A DNA stretch of 64,000 nucleotides from Saccharothrix sp. ST-888 (lineage in GTDB: Bacteria; Actinomycetota; Actinomycetes; Streptomycetales; Streptomycetaceae). Location of the stretch: assembly GCF_000955975.1 (NCBI RefSeq), contig NZ_JYJF01000003.1, positions 152,576-216,575 of the forward strand. Reading direction: 5' to 3'. The notes under the pieces were generated by a model. The model searched no databases. It saw nothing but the letters and a program-made list of their open reading frames with translations, and was not told where the DNA came from. Position 1 is the first letter of the stretch. Every line of letters starts with the position of its first letter. Shown piece by piece: positions 1 through 7,002 of the stretch. The position numbers were made by a program, and so were the translations under genes.

Positions 1-773
1 GTCAGCCGGTCCGCCGCCGGAAGCGTCCGGTTCAGCGACAGCAGCACCGACTCGTAGTTCACCAGCGCGTCGACCCGGTTGCCCGCACCCGTCCGGTACG
101 CCTGCTGGTACGCCTGCGCCAGCCAGCCGGAGGACCCCGAGGTCAGCTTCTGCCCGGTGAAGAACCGCTGCAACGAGGGCGTCGCCTTCGCCACATCCGC
201 GTCCGTCAGCGCCGCCGACGCCCCCGAGAACGCCGAGGCCACCGCCACCAGCGCGGAGAAGCCCGAGTTGGACCGCGACGGGTCCGCCATCCCGTAGGTC
301 AGCTTCCCGGCCGCCGCCGCATCGCCCAGCATGCCCCAGGTCACCTGCGAGCCGTCCCCCCAGCCCAGCTCGCTCAGCATCCCGCTGCGCACGCCCACCG
401 CGACCGGCGAGACCATCACCGGGGTCTGGGAGACCAGTTCGGATTTCGCGGCGTCGTCCAGCCGCAGGTAGTGCTCGGAGGGGAACCAGACCGCGTCGTA
501 CTTGCCGTCCGCCCGGCCGGAGGAGACGGTGTCGGCGCCGTCCAGGGAGCCGGTCCAGGCGAACTGGACGGTGACCCCGGTGGCCTTTCTCGCCTCCTCC
601 AGCACCGGTGCCATGTCCTGGAGCTCGCTGCCCGCCAGGATGCGCAGCACGCCGTCCTTGGGGGTCGGGGAGAGGTCCTCCTCCCGGGGCTTCGGATCGC
701 CGGTGCAGCCGGTCAGCAGCAGCGCCAGCGCGGCGGCGGCCAGCCCGCCGCGCCTGATCGCCCGTGTCCTCAT
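1..773 (-). CDS. Secreted lipoprotein, extracellular solute-binding type (3' end outside window)
   Basis: The visible 257 codons begin at an ATG with a lipoprotein signal: basic MRTRAIRR start, an alanine/leucine core and the lipobox LLTGC (Cys23), so it should be anchored to the outer face of the membrane. The rest reads like a type 2 periplasmic-binding fold (DGVLRILAGSELQDM, then DAVWFPSEHYLRL and TYGMADPSRSNSGFSAL). In streptomycetes such proteins often continue into a VWA domain, but the C-terminal part lies beyond base 1, so that is inference. The start follows the stop of the upstream gene (785-1867) by 11 bases, so the two are probably one operon. Ligand unknown. Confidence 0.8.
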   Translation of the reverse strand, partial: MRTRAIRRGGLAAAALALLLTGCTGDPKPREEDLSPTPKDGVLRILAGSELQDMAPVLEEARKATGVTVQFAWTGSLDGADTVSSGRADGKYDAVWFPSEHYLRLDDAAKSELVSQTPVMVSPVAVGVRSGMLSELGWGDGSQVTWGMLGDAAAAGKLTYGMADPSRSNSGFSALVAVASAFSGASAALTDADVAKATPSLQRFFTGQKLTSGSSGWLAQAYQQAYRTGAGNRVDALVNYESVLLSLNRTLPAADRL

Positions 774-784
774 GAGCACCGCCC

Positions 785-1867
785 TCACCGGCCCTTGGCC
801 GCGTCGATCAGCTTGGACAGCATCCCGAACGCCGGGACCGGGGCCTGCCGGATCCCGGCCGCCGACAGGTCGGGGGCGAAGACGGCCGGGCTCTGCCGGC
901 CGGCCAGCGCGCCGGTGAAGGCGCCCGGGTCGGCCTGCGGACGGAAGCCGTAGCGGGCCTCCAGTGCGCGCAGCTTCTCGTCGTCCCGCAGCAGGCCGGC
1001 GAGCCGGTCCCCGTCCGGGGTCAAACCGATCGCCGTGTGGTCACTCGAAACGGTGGTGTCCGGATAGAGCACCACCAGGTCCCCCGTCGAACGCCCCTGC
1101 GCCACCAGCGCGGCCACCTGGGACTCGTACACCAGCACCAGGGGGTCGCCGATGCCGGACAGGAAGTCCTTGAACGGGCCGTCGCTGCTGGTCTTCTGGT
1201 CGCCCTGCATCTGCGTCAACTTCTGTACCAGCGGGGTCACCTTGGCGAGCGAGGCGTCGTCGGAGACCACCGTGCCGCCGTTCGCCAGGTAGGCGACGGC
1301 GGCCAGGTGCAGCGCCCCCGAGGAGGAGGTCGCGGGGTCGGTGGTGCGGATGTAGAGCGCGCCGGAGAGATCGGCGTGGCCGGCCGTGTCCTGCAGCTGC
1401 TGCCAGGTCCGGCCGGCCTGGACAGCCGCCAGGTAGTCGCCCATCCGGAACGTCCAGACGCCGGAACTCCCCTTGGTGGCAAGGCCGTTCTTCAGCAGCA
1501 CGTCGGCCACCGGGGCGTGCGCCACGACGACCAGCGGTGAGTAGAACGGCCGCACCGGCTCGGTGGAGATCTGCCGCTGCCGCCTGATCTCCTCGGCCGG
1601 CGGCAGGCTGGAGGGGAAGGCGAAACCGTAGCCGTCCAGGCTGCTGCCGGCCATCGACCACGAACCGGTGGTCTCCATCGCGACCTTGAAACCCCGGGCC
1701 TTCAGCTCGTCGACCACCGCCGGGTCGTTGAAGAAGTCCAGCTTCTCCGAACCGATCAGACCACGTACCGTCACGGTCCGTTCCGTACCGGTCTGTCCAT
1801 GGAGTATCGCGAAGGCCACCCCCGCCAGCAGCAGTAAGGCCGCCAGCACACCCCCGGCACGTCTCAT
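785..1867 (-). CDS. Extracellular solute-binding-like protein with N-terminal membrane anchor
   Basis: About 360 residues. An N-terminal hydrophobic stretch (residues 6-24, VLAALLLLAGVAFAILHG) has no lipobox, so a membrane anchor or signal peptide is likely. The body contains RGLIGSEKLDFFNDP, ARGFKVAMETTGSWSMAG and LVLVYESQVAALVAQG, the pattern of a type 2 solute-binding fold. An ATG at 1867 is preferred to the TTG at 1873 because a GGAGGAGGGG ribosome site lies 6 bases before it. It is probably co-transcribed with the lipoprotein gene ending the window. No permease or ATPase is nearby, so it may be a sensor or part of a system encoded further left. Ligand unknown. Confidence 0.75.
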   Translation of the reverse strand: MRRAGGVLAALLLLAGVAFAILHGQTGTERTVTVRGLIGSEKLDFFNDPAVVDELKARGFKVAMETTGSWSMAGSSLDGYGFAFPSSLPPAEEIRRQRQISTEPVRPFYSPLVVVAHAPVADVLLKNGLATKGSSGVWTFRMGDYLAAVQAGRTWQQLQDTAGHADLSGALYIRTTDPATSSSGALHLAAVAYLANGGTVVSDDASLAKVTPLVQKLTQMQGDQKTSSDGPFKDFLSGIGDPLVLVYESQVAALVAQGRSTGDLVVLYPDTTVSSDHTAIGLTPDGDRLAGLLRDDEKLRALEARYGFRPQADPGAFTGALAGRQSPAVFAPDLSAAGIRQAPVPAFGMLSKLIDAAKGR

Positions 1868-2171
1868 CGCCAACCCCTCCTCCGGTCCCGGCCGTTCCGG
1901 ATCCCCCCGGACCCCCGAGGGTGCCGCTGCCGCCGGAGCGCGGCCCGGCCGGACGGTGAACCAGAGGTGAACAGACGTTCACGGAACCGCATCGGCGACC
2001 GGCCCGGCCGGTCTCCGGCCGTCTCCACCGCCGTCCAACTTCCGCCTGACGGAGTCGAAGTCACGTTCCGTCAGCTGGCTGCAAGAGTTAACCGAATCGT
2101 TCGCCAACGGCCATGGTCCGGTCCGTCGGATCGTCGTTGTTACGCGCCGGTAATGCCTACGCTCTTAACTC
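1868..2171. other. Divergent intergenic region before pyk
   Basis: About 300 bases between the minus-strand secreted-protein operon and pyk. It holds the ribosome site of the leftward gene next to 1868 and the pyk promoter at its right end. No other gene or repeat was seen. Confidence 0.6.
2137..2163 (+). promoter_or_regulatory. Probable pyk promoter, leaderless type
   Basis: A -10-like TACGCT at 2158-2163 lies 8 bases before the pyk ATG. The -35 is poor (TTGTTA at 2137-2142, spacer 15, or CGTTGT with spacer 17). No Shine-Dalgarno sequence lies between the -10 and the ATG, so transcription probably starts at or next to the start codon. Confidence 0.5.
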
Positions 2172-3602
2172 ATGCGCCGAGCAAAAATCGTCTGTACCCT
2201 CGGGCCCGCCGCCGACTCGTACGACCAGATCAAAGCTCTGGTCGAAGCCGGCATGGACATCGCCCGTTTCAATCTCAGCCACGGCACCCAGCTGGAGCAC
2301 GAAGAGCGCTACCGCCGGGTCCGCAAAGCCTCCGACGAATCGGGACGCAGCATCGGCGTCCTGGTCGACCTCCAAGGCCCGAAGATCCGACTCGACACCT
2401 TCGCCGACGGGCCCGTACTCCTCGAACGCGGCGACGAGTTCACCATCTCCGTCGAGGACGGGGTGATCGGCGACCGCGAGATCTGCGGCACCACCTACAA
2501 GGGCCTCGCCGCCGACGTCTCCCGCGGCGAACGCATCCTGGTCGACGACGGCCGGGTCTGCCTGGAGGTCACCCACGTGGACGGCCCGCGCGTCCACTGC
2601 ATCGTCATCGAAGGCGGCCTGGTCTCCGACCACAAGGGCCTCAACCTGCCCGGAGTCGCCGTCTCCGTGCCCGCGCTCAGCGACAAGGACGTCGCCGACC
2701 TGCGCTGGGCCCTGCGGACCGGCGCCGACCTGATCGCCCTCTCCTTCGTCCGCACCGGCCGCGACATCGAGGACGTGCACCGGGTGATGGCGGAGGAGGG
2801 CCGCTACCTGCCCGTCATCGCCAAGATCGAGAAGCCGCAGGCCGTCGAGAACCTCGAAGCCATCGTCGACGCCTTCGACGCCATCATGGTCGCCCGCGGC
2901 GACCTCGGCGTCGAAATGCCGCTGGAGCAGGTGCCGATCGTCCAGAAGCGCGCCATCAAGCTCGCCAAGCGCAACGCCAAGCCGGTCATCGTCGCCACCC
3001 AGATGCTCGACTCGATGATCCACGCCTCCCGCCCCACCCGCGCCGAAGCGTCCGACGTCGCGAACGCCGTCCTCGACGGCACGGACGCGGTGATGCTCTC
3101 CGGTGAGACCTCGGTCGGCAAGTACCCCGTCGAGACCGTCAAGACCATGGGCCGGATCATCGAAGCCGTCGAGGAGGAGATCCTCGCCGCCGGACTCCCG
3201 CCCCTCACCGAACGCAGCAAGCCCCGCACCCAGGGCGGCGCCGTCGCCCGCGCCGCCGCCGAGATCGGCGACTTCCTCGGCGCCAAGTACCTCATCGCCT
3301 TCACCCAGAGCGGCGACACCGCCCGACGCCTCACCCGCTACCGCTCGCCCATCCCCGTCCTCGCCTTCACCTACGAACCGGCCGTCCGCAGCCAACTCGC
3401 CCTCACCTGGGGCGTGGAGACCTTCCTCGGCCCCTTCGTCCAGACCACCGACGAGATGGTCGCCCAGGTCGACGCCCAACTGCTCAGCCTCGGCCGCTGC
3501 CAGCGCGGCGACATCGTCGTCATCACCGCCGGCTCACCCCCCGGCCTCGCCGGCTCCACCAACCTCGTCCGCGTCCACCACGTCGGCGAACTCGACAACT
3601 GA
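2172..3602 (+). CDS. pyk: Pyruvate kinase
   Basis: 476 residues, normal length for bacterial pyruvate kinase, which converts phosphoenolpyruvate and ADP to pyruvate and ATP in the cytosol. Visible hallmarks are the N-terminal RAKIVCTLGPA, the substrate-site segment VIAKIEKPQAVENLEAI with the active-site lysine, MVARGDLGVEMPLEQVP (metal and substrate ligands), IVATQMLDSMI, and the C-terminal allosteric domain (AVARAAAEIGDFLGAKYLIAFTQSG). The gene ends in a strong two-way terminator. There is no ribosome site before the ATG, so the mRNA is probably leaderless. Gene order pyk, tRNA, ANTAR regulator recalls the S. coelicolor pyk1 region (from memory). Confidence 0.97.
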   Translation: MRRAKIVCTLGPAADSYDQIKALVEAGMDIARFNLSHGTQLEHEERYRRVRKASDESGRSIGVLVDLQGPKIRLDTFADGPVLLERGDEFTISVEDGVIGDREICGTTYKGLAADVSRGERILVDDGRVCLEVTHVDGPRVHCIVIEGGLVSDHKGLNLPGVAVSVPALSDKDVADLRWALRTGADLIALSFVRTGRDIEDVHRVMAEEGRYLPVIAKIEKPQAVENLEAIVDAFDAIMVARGDLGVEMPLEQVPIVQKRAIKLAKRNAKPVIVATQMLDSMIHASRPTRAEASDVANAVLDGTDAVMLSGETSVGKYPVETVKTMGRIIEAVEEEILAAGLPPLTERSKPRTQGGAVARAAAEIGDFLGAKYLIAFTQSGDTARRLTRYRSPIPVLAFTYEPAVRSQLALTWGVETFLGPFVQTTDEMVAQVDAQLLSLGRCQRGDIVVITAGSPPGLAGSTNLVRVHHVGELDN

Positions 3603-3619
3603 CGCGGCCCGTCGCCACC

Positions 3620-3657
3620 ACGGCGCAGCTGCCCCGGAAGGGGGCGGGCTGCGCCGT
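3620..3657. terminator. Strong bidirectional hairpin terminator
   Basis: Perfect 10-bp arms at 3620-3629 and 3648-3657 (ACGGCGCAGC / GCTGCGCCGT), with a second GC stem (GCCCC/GGGGC) inside the loop. It lies between the convergent ends of pyk and the LAGLIDADG-type gene and can serve both. Confidence 0.85.
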
Positions 3658-3659
3658 CG

Positions 3660-4433
3660 TCAGTACTTGGCGCCGATGTGGGCGTCCATGAAGGCGACGC
3701 AGGCGCGGCGGGCGACCGAGACGTCGACGGCTCCGCTCGGGCGCCTGATCGCCTTCCACCGCACGTCGACGGCGTCGAGGGTGTCGGTGAAGATGCGGAC
3801 GATGTCGCTGGAGGTGTTGGTGAAGAAGTACCTCGGGTACTCGTAGCGTCTGGTCCCGTCCCCGACCGCCCGGGTGGTCCAGTTGGTGATCCGGCAGCCG
3901 TCGGAGTGGACGAGACCGCGCAGCAGTTCCCACGGATGCGTGTCCACGGTGCGCTGCTGCCACGGTGCCAGCGCGATGCGGCGCAGGTGTTTGGGTCCGG
4001 CACCGTGCTGCGGGAACAGGCAGGGCCAGTGCTTGCTGGTGCTGACGACGCTGGTGCAGCCCGGTGACCGGACCCGGTTCACGCTGTTGTGCGGCATGAC
4101 CGCCGCCATGGCCCGTGCACACTCGTCGATCAGGCCGGGCCAGGCGTCGCCGCAGGCTATGCGGAGTGCGTGGACGCCTCGACGGCCCGCACTGATGCAC
4201 CCGTCTCCCAGATACAGGCCGAGCAGGTAGGCGTAGTCGGCCTGCGGGACGGCACTGCCGGTTCCGTCGTCTCCGAGCGGACACTCGGCGGTCATCCCGG
4301 GGCTCGGGGTGATCCGGACGGTCCACTCGCGGATCGCGAAGCGGGAGATACCCGTCGAGCGGCTGATCTCACTGAAGGTCAGGCCGGATCGATGGAGTGC
4401 CACCGCGCGCTCGCGTGTCGCCTGGTCGTACAT
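3660..4433 (-). CDS. HTH plus two LAGLIDADG motifs; homing-endonuclease-like protein
   Basis: 257 residues. Residues 5-37 form a resolvase/Hin-like helix-turn-helix (RERAVALHRSGLTFSEISRS, then TGISRFAIREW). Residues 70-80 (LLGLYLGDGCI) and 170-181 (LLRGLVHSDGCR) are two LAGLIDADG-type motifs about 100 residues apart, the spacing of a single-chain, two-repeat LAGLIDADG fold. Each keeps the acidic residue at the end of the motif helix. Proteins like this are widespread in streptomycetes and are usually annotated as transcriptional regulators or hypothetical; whether they cut DNA is not known to me. The gene points away from a tRNA gene 120 bases upstream that is bracketed by an inverted repeat. 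It is not inside an intron or intein. It could be a domesticated regulator or a free-standing mobile endonuclease. Confidence 0.75.
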   Translation of the reverse strand: MYDQATRERAVALHRSGLTFSEISRSTGISRFAIREWTVRITPSPGMTAECPLGDDGTGSAVPQADYAYLLGLYLGDGCISAGRRGVHALRIACGDAWPGLIDECARAMAAVMPHNSVNRVRSPGCTSVVSTSKHWPCLFPQHGAGPKHLRRIALAPWQQRTVDTHPWELLRGLVHSDGCRITNWTTRAVGDGTRRYEYPRYFFTNTSSDIVRIFTDTLDAVDVRWKAIRRPSGAVDVSVARRACVAFMDAHIGAKY

Positions 4434-4481
4434 GCCGGCGAGATTCGGCGCTCAAGCGGCCAGGTATGCCAAAAACGCCGG

Positions 4482-4507
4482 GATCTTCACCTGAAGTAAT
4501 GAAGATC
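4482..4507. promoter_or_regulatory. Perfect 8-bp inverted repeat upstream of the LAGLIDADG-type gene
   Basis: GATCTTCA (4482-4489) and TGAAGATC (4500-4507) form a perfect palindrome with a 10-base spacer. It sits 49 bases before the start of the leftward HTH gene, so it could be an operator for that protein. An alternative inner pairing CTTCA/TGAAG also exists. Confidence 0.4.
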
Positions 4508-4531
4508 GCCAGCGTAGGTATCCTCGACCTG

Positions 4532-4645
4532 AACCTTCGATTCGAAGATAATGTGCCCTGGGTGGGATTCGAACCCACGCTGTCGGTGGTTTGAGCACCG
4601 TGCCTCTCCCGCTGGGCTACCAGGGCGCCCACTGAATCGAAGGTT
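4532..4645. repeat. Perfect 12-bp inverted repeat flanking the tRNA gene
   Basis: AACCTTCGATTC at 4532-4543 and its exact reverse complement GAATCGAAGGTT at 4634-4645 enclose the tRNA, with 10 and 7 bases between arm and tRNA. In the transcript the arms could pair and form a helix extending the acceptor stem. In DNA they look like short terminal inverted repeats of a 114-bp unit. Confidence 0.85.
4554..4626 (-). tRNA. tRNA with anticodon CAA (Leu codon UUG), short variable loop
   Basis: A 73-nt cloverleaf read on the minus strand. The acceptor GCCCTGG/CCAGGGC has 7 perfect pairs; the anticodon stem is CGGTG/CACCG with loop CTCAAAC, giving anticodon CAA; the T arm is GTGGG-TTCGAAT-CCCAC; the discriminator base is A73, as expected for leucine. 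The 3' CCA is not encoded. The variable region is only 5 nt (ACAGC), whereas leucine tRNAs are class II with a long variable arm. The D stem has three pairs plus a C-A mismatch. The structure is convincing as a tRNA; the amino acid it carries is less certain. Confidence 0.85.
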
Positions 4646-4725
4646 GCCCCCGACCCTGCGAGACTCAAACATACCGCGTCTAGGTAGGCTCGTGCATGCA
4701 GCACCCCGCCCGAACGAGGAGCCAC

Positions 4726-5385
4726 GTGAGCACCGCCGACGAGCAGCCCCAGGCGCTTGAGACCGACTCGCCCCAGATCACCCGGATTGTGATCGCCGAG
4801 GACGAGACGTTGATCCGTCTCGACCTCAAGGAGATGTTGGAGGAGGAGGGCTACACCGTCGTCGGCGAGGCCGGGGACGGGGAGACGGCAGTACGGCTGG
4901 TCGAGGAGCTGAAGCCGGATCTGGCGATCCTCGATGTGAAGATGCCGATCCTGGACGGGCTGTCGGCGGCTGAGCGGATCCACCAGGCGCACCTGGCGCC
5001 GGTGCTGATGCTGACCGCGTTCTCGCAGCGCGAGCTGGTCGACCGGGCCCGGGACGCGGGTGCGATGGCGTACATCGTGAAGCCGTTCAGCAAGAGCGAC
5101 CTGGTGCCCGCGATCGAGATGGCGGTGTCCCGGTACACCGAGATGCGGGCGCTGGAGGGGGAGATCGCGGATCTCACCCAGCGGCTGGAGACCCGCAAGC
5201 TGGTGGACCGGGCGAAGAGCGTGCTGCAGACGAAGTTCGGCCTGACCGAGCCGGCTGCGTTCCGGTGGATCCAGAAGACCTCGATGGACCGTCGGATGAC
5301 GATGGCGGCGGTGGCCGAGGCCGTGATCGAGGAGGGCGACGCCCAGGACCGCAAGAAGGCCGAGGAGGCCCGGTCCGAGGGCTGA
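4726..5385 (+). CDS. pdtaR: ANTAR-domain response regulator (PdtaR-like)
   Basis: 219 residues from a GTG with AGGAG just upstream; an in-frame ATG at 4696 lacks such a site. Residues 19-135 are a receiver domain with the acidic pair E25-D26, phospho-acceptor Asp70 in LAILDVKMP, Thr in MLTAFS and Lys in YIVKPFSKSD. A coiled stretch (RALEGEIADLTQRLETRK) leads to a C-terminal ANTAR domain (LVDRAKSVLQTKFGLTEPAAF, continuing to the AVAEAVI helix). ANTAR proteins bind paired hairpins in nascent mRNA and prevent termination. The match is to mycobacterial PdtaR (Rv1626), which is driven by the unlinked kinase PdtaS. No kinase gene is adjacent here. Confidence 0.93.
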   Translation: MSTADEQPQALETDSPQITRIVIAEDETLIRLDLKEMLEEEGYTVVGEAGDGETAVRLVEELKPDLAILDVKMPILDGLSAAERIHQAHLAPVLMLTAFSQRELVDRARDAGAMAYIVKPFSKSDLVPAIEMAVSRYTEMRALEGEIADLTQRLETRKLVDRAKSVLQTKFGLTEPAAFRWIQKTSMDRRMTMAAVAEAVIEEGDAQDRKKAEEARSEG

Positions 5386-5394
5386 CGAGCGCAT

Positions 5395-5431
5395 GCGAAA
5401 GGCCCGGCCCCAGGCGGGCCGGGCCTTTCGC
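5395..5431. terminator. Bidirectional terminator between pdtaR and livF
   Basis: A 15-bp perfect stem (5395-5409 with 5417-5431, core AAAGGCCCGGCC/GGCCGGGCCTTT) and a 7-base loop, with A-rich and T-rich ends so that it works from both sides. It separates the convergent ends of the response regulator and livF. Confidence 0.9.
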
Positions 5432-5437
5432 GTACGG

Positions 5438-6154
5438 TCAGTCCTCGCCGAGGTACGCCTTGCGGACGGACTCGTCGTGGAGCAGGTCGGCGCCGGTGCC
5501 GGTGAGGACGATCCGGCCGGTCTCCATCACATAGCCGTGGTCGGAGAGCGAGAGCGCGGCCTGGGCGTTCTGCTCGACCAGCAGGATGGTGGTCCCGGCG
5601 GCCTTGAGTTCGACGATGGTGGCCATGATCTTCTGCATCATCAGCGGGGACAGCCCCATCGAGGGCTCGTCCAGCATCAGCAGCTTGGGCCGGGACATCA
5701 GGGCGCGGCCCATCGCGAGCATCTGCTGCTCGCCGCCCGAGAGGGTCCCGGCGGCCTGCCGGCGCCGTTCGCCGAGGATCGGGAAGAGGGTGTAGGCGCG
5801 TTCGACGTCCTCGGTGATGCCGGCCGGGTCGCGGCGCAGGAAGGCACCGAGGAGGAGGTTCTCCTCGATGGTCATCCGGGGGAAGATGTGGCGTCCCTCG
5901 GGGGAGTGGGCCAGGCCGAGCGAAACGATTCTGTGCGCGGGGACGGTGTGCAGGGCCTGGCCGTCGAAGGTGATCCTTCCGCCGGTCGGTCGGAGCAGGC
6001 CTGAGACGGTGCGCAGGGTGGTGGTCTTGCCGGCGCCGTTGGTGCCGATCAGGGTGGTGACCTCGCCCTGGTTGACGGTGAAGCTGATGCCCTTGACGGC
6101 CTCGATCTTCCCGTAGGCGACGCGGAGGTCCTCGACCTCCAGAAGGGCTGTCAC
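5438..6154 (-). CDS. livF: Branched-chain amino-acid ABC transporter ATPase LivF
   Basis: 238 residues, the usual length for LivF. ATP-binding motifs: Walker A IGTNGAGKTT, Q-loop, signature LSGGEQQMLAMGRAL, Walker B LLMLDEPSMGLSP and the switch His in ILLVEQNAQAALSLS, a LivF form. It powers import of leucine, isoleucine and valine with LivG at the cytoplasmic face. The GTG start overlaps the livG stop as GTGA, so the two are translationally coupled. It is the last gene of the operon and ends at the hairpin 5395-5431. Confidence 0.95.
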   Translation of the reverse strand: MTALLEVEDLRVAYGKIEAVKGISFTVNQGEVTTLIGTNGAGKTTTLRTVSGLLRPTGGRITFDGQALHTVPAHRIVSLGLAHSPEGRHIFPRMTIEENLLLGAFLRRDPAGITEDVERAYTLFPILGERRRQAAGTLSGGEQQMLAMGRALMSRPKLLMLDEPSMGLSPLMMQKIMATIVELKAAGTTILLVEQNAQAALSLSDHGYVMETGRIVLTGTGADLLHDESVRKAYLGED

Positions 6155-7002
6155 TGTTCTGCCTCCGTGGTGGTACCGGTCTCCTCCAGCGGAGCGCCGA
6201 GGTAGGCGGTGATGACGCGCTCGTCGTTCTGGACCGTTTCGCGGTCGCCCTCGACGATCTTCCGGCCCTGGACCAGGACGGCGGTGCGGTCGCAGAGGTT
6301 GAAGATGAACCGCATGTCGTGCTCGATGACCAGGACGGCGACGCCCTTGTCCCGGATGGCGAAGACCAACTCCTCTGCGGCGCGGGTCTCCTGGGGGTTC
6401 ATCCCGGCGGTCGGCTCGTCCAGCAGCAGCAGTTCGGGGTCGCTGGCCAGGGCCCGGGCGATCTCCAGTTTGCGCTGCTCGCCGTAGGGGAGGTTGCGCG
6501 AGAGGTGGTCGGCCTTGGCGGCGAGTCCGGTGAACTCCAGGAGTTCCATGGCCCGGTCCCGGCTCTCGGCCTCGGCGCGGCGGTAGCCGGGTCCGCGCAG
6601 GACGGCGGAGAGGAGCCCTTCCCTGGTGCGGGTGTGCCGGCCGACCAGGACGTTCTCCAGCACGGTCATGTTGGCGAACAGCCGGATGTTCTGGAAGGTG
6701 CGGGCGATCCCGGCCTGGGTGACCAGGTGGGGCTTGGGCGGCAGGACGGTGCCCTGGAAGCTGACGGTTCCCTCGGTCGGGACGTACAGGCCGGTGAGGC
6801 AGTTGAAGAAGGTGGTCTTGCCGGCTCCGTTGGGGCCGATCAGGCCGATGATCTCGCCCTGGCCGACGGTGAGGTCGACGTTGTTGACGGCGGTGAGGCC
6901 GCCGAAGCGCATGGTGACGCCCCGGACGTCCAGCAGCGGGACGTTCTGCGGCGGGGTGTCCTGCGGCGGTACGGCGGTGGTGCTGGTCATCTGGCGGTTC
7001 AC
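6151..7002 (-). CDS. livG: Branched-chain amino-acid ABC transporter ATPase LivG
   Basis: 283 residues. Walker A IGPNGAGKTTFFN, a LivG-specific insertion around ARTFQNIRLFANMTVLENVLVG, signature-like LPYGEQRKLEIARAL, Walker B LLLDEPTAGMNPQE, and the switch His in VLVIEHDMRFIFNLCDR. An extended N-terminus of about 20 residues (TAVPPQDTPPQNVP) precedes the domain, so initiation at the ATG four codons in is also possible. The GTG start overlaps the livM stop as GTGA. It works with LivF on the LivH/LivM channel. Confidence 0.95.
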   Translation of the reverse strand: MNRQMTSTTAVPPQDTPPQNVPLLDVRGVTMRFGGLTAVNNVDLTVGQGEIIGLIGPNGAGKTTFFNCLTGLYVPTEGTVSFQGTVLPPKPHLVTQAGIARTFQNIRLFANMTVLENVLVGRHTRTREGLLSAVLRGPGYRRAEAESRDRAMELLEFTGLAAKADHLSRNLPYGEQRKLEIARALASDPELLLLDEPTAGMNPQETRAAEELVFAIRDKGVAVLVIEHDMRFIFNLCDRTAVLVQGRKIVEGDRETVQNDERVITAYLGAPLEETGTTTEAEQ

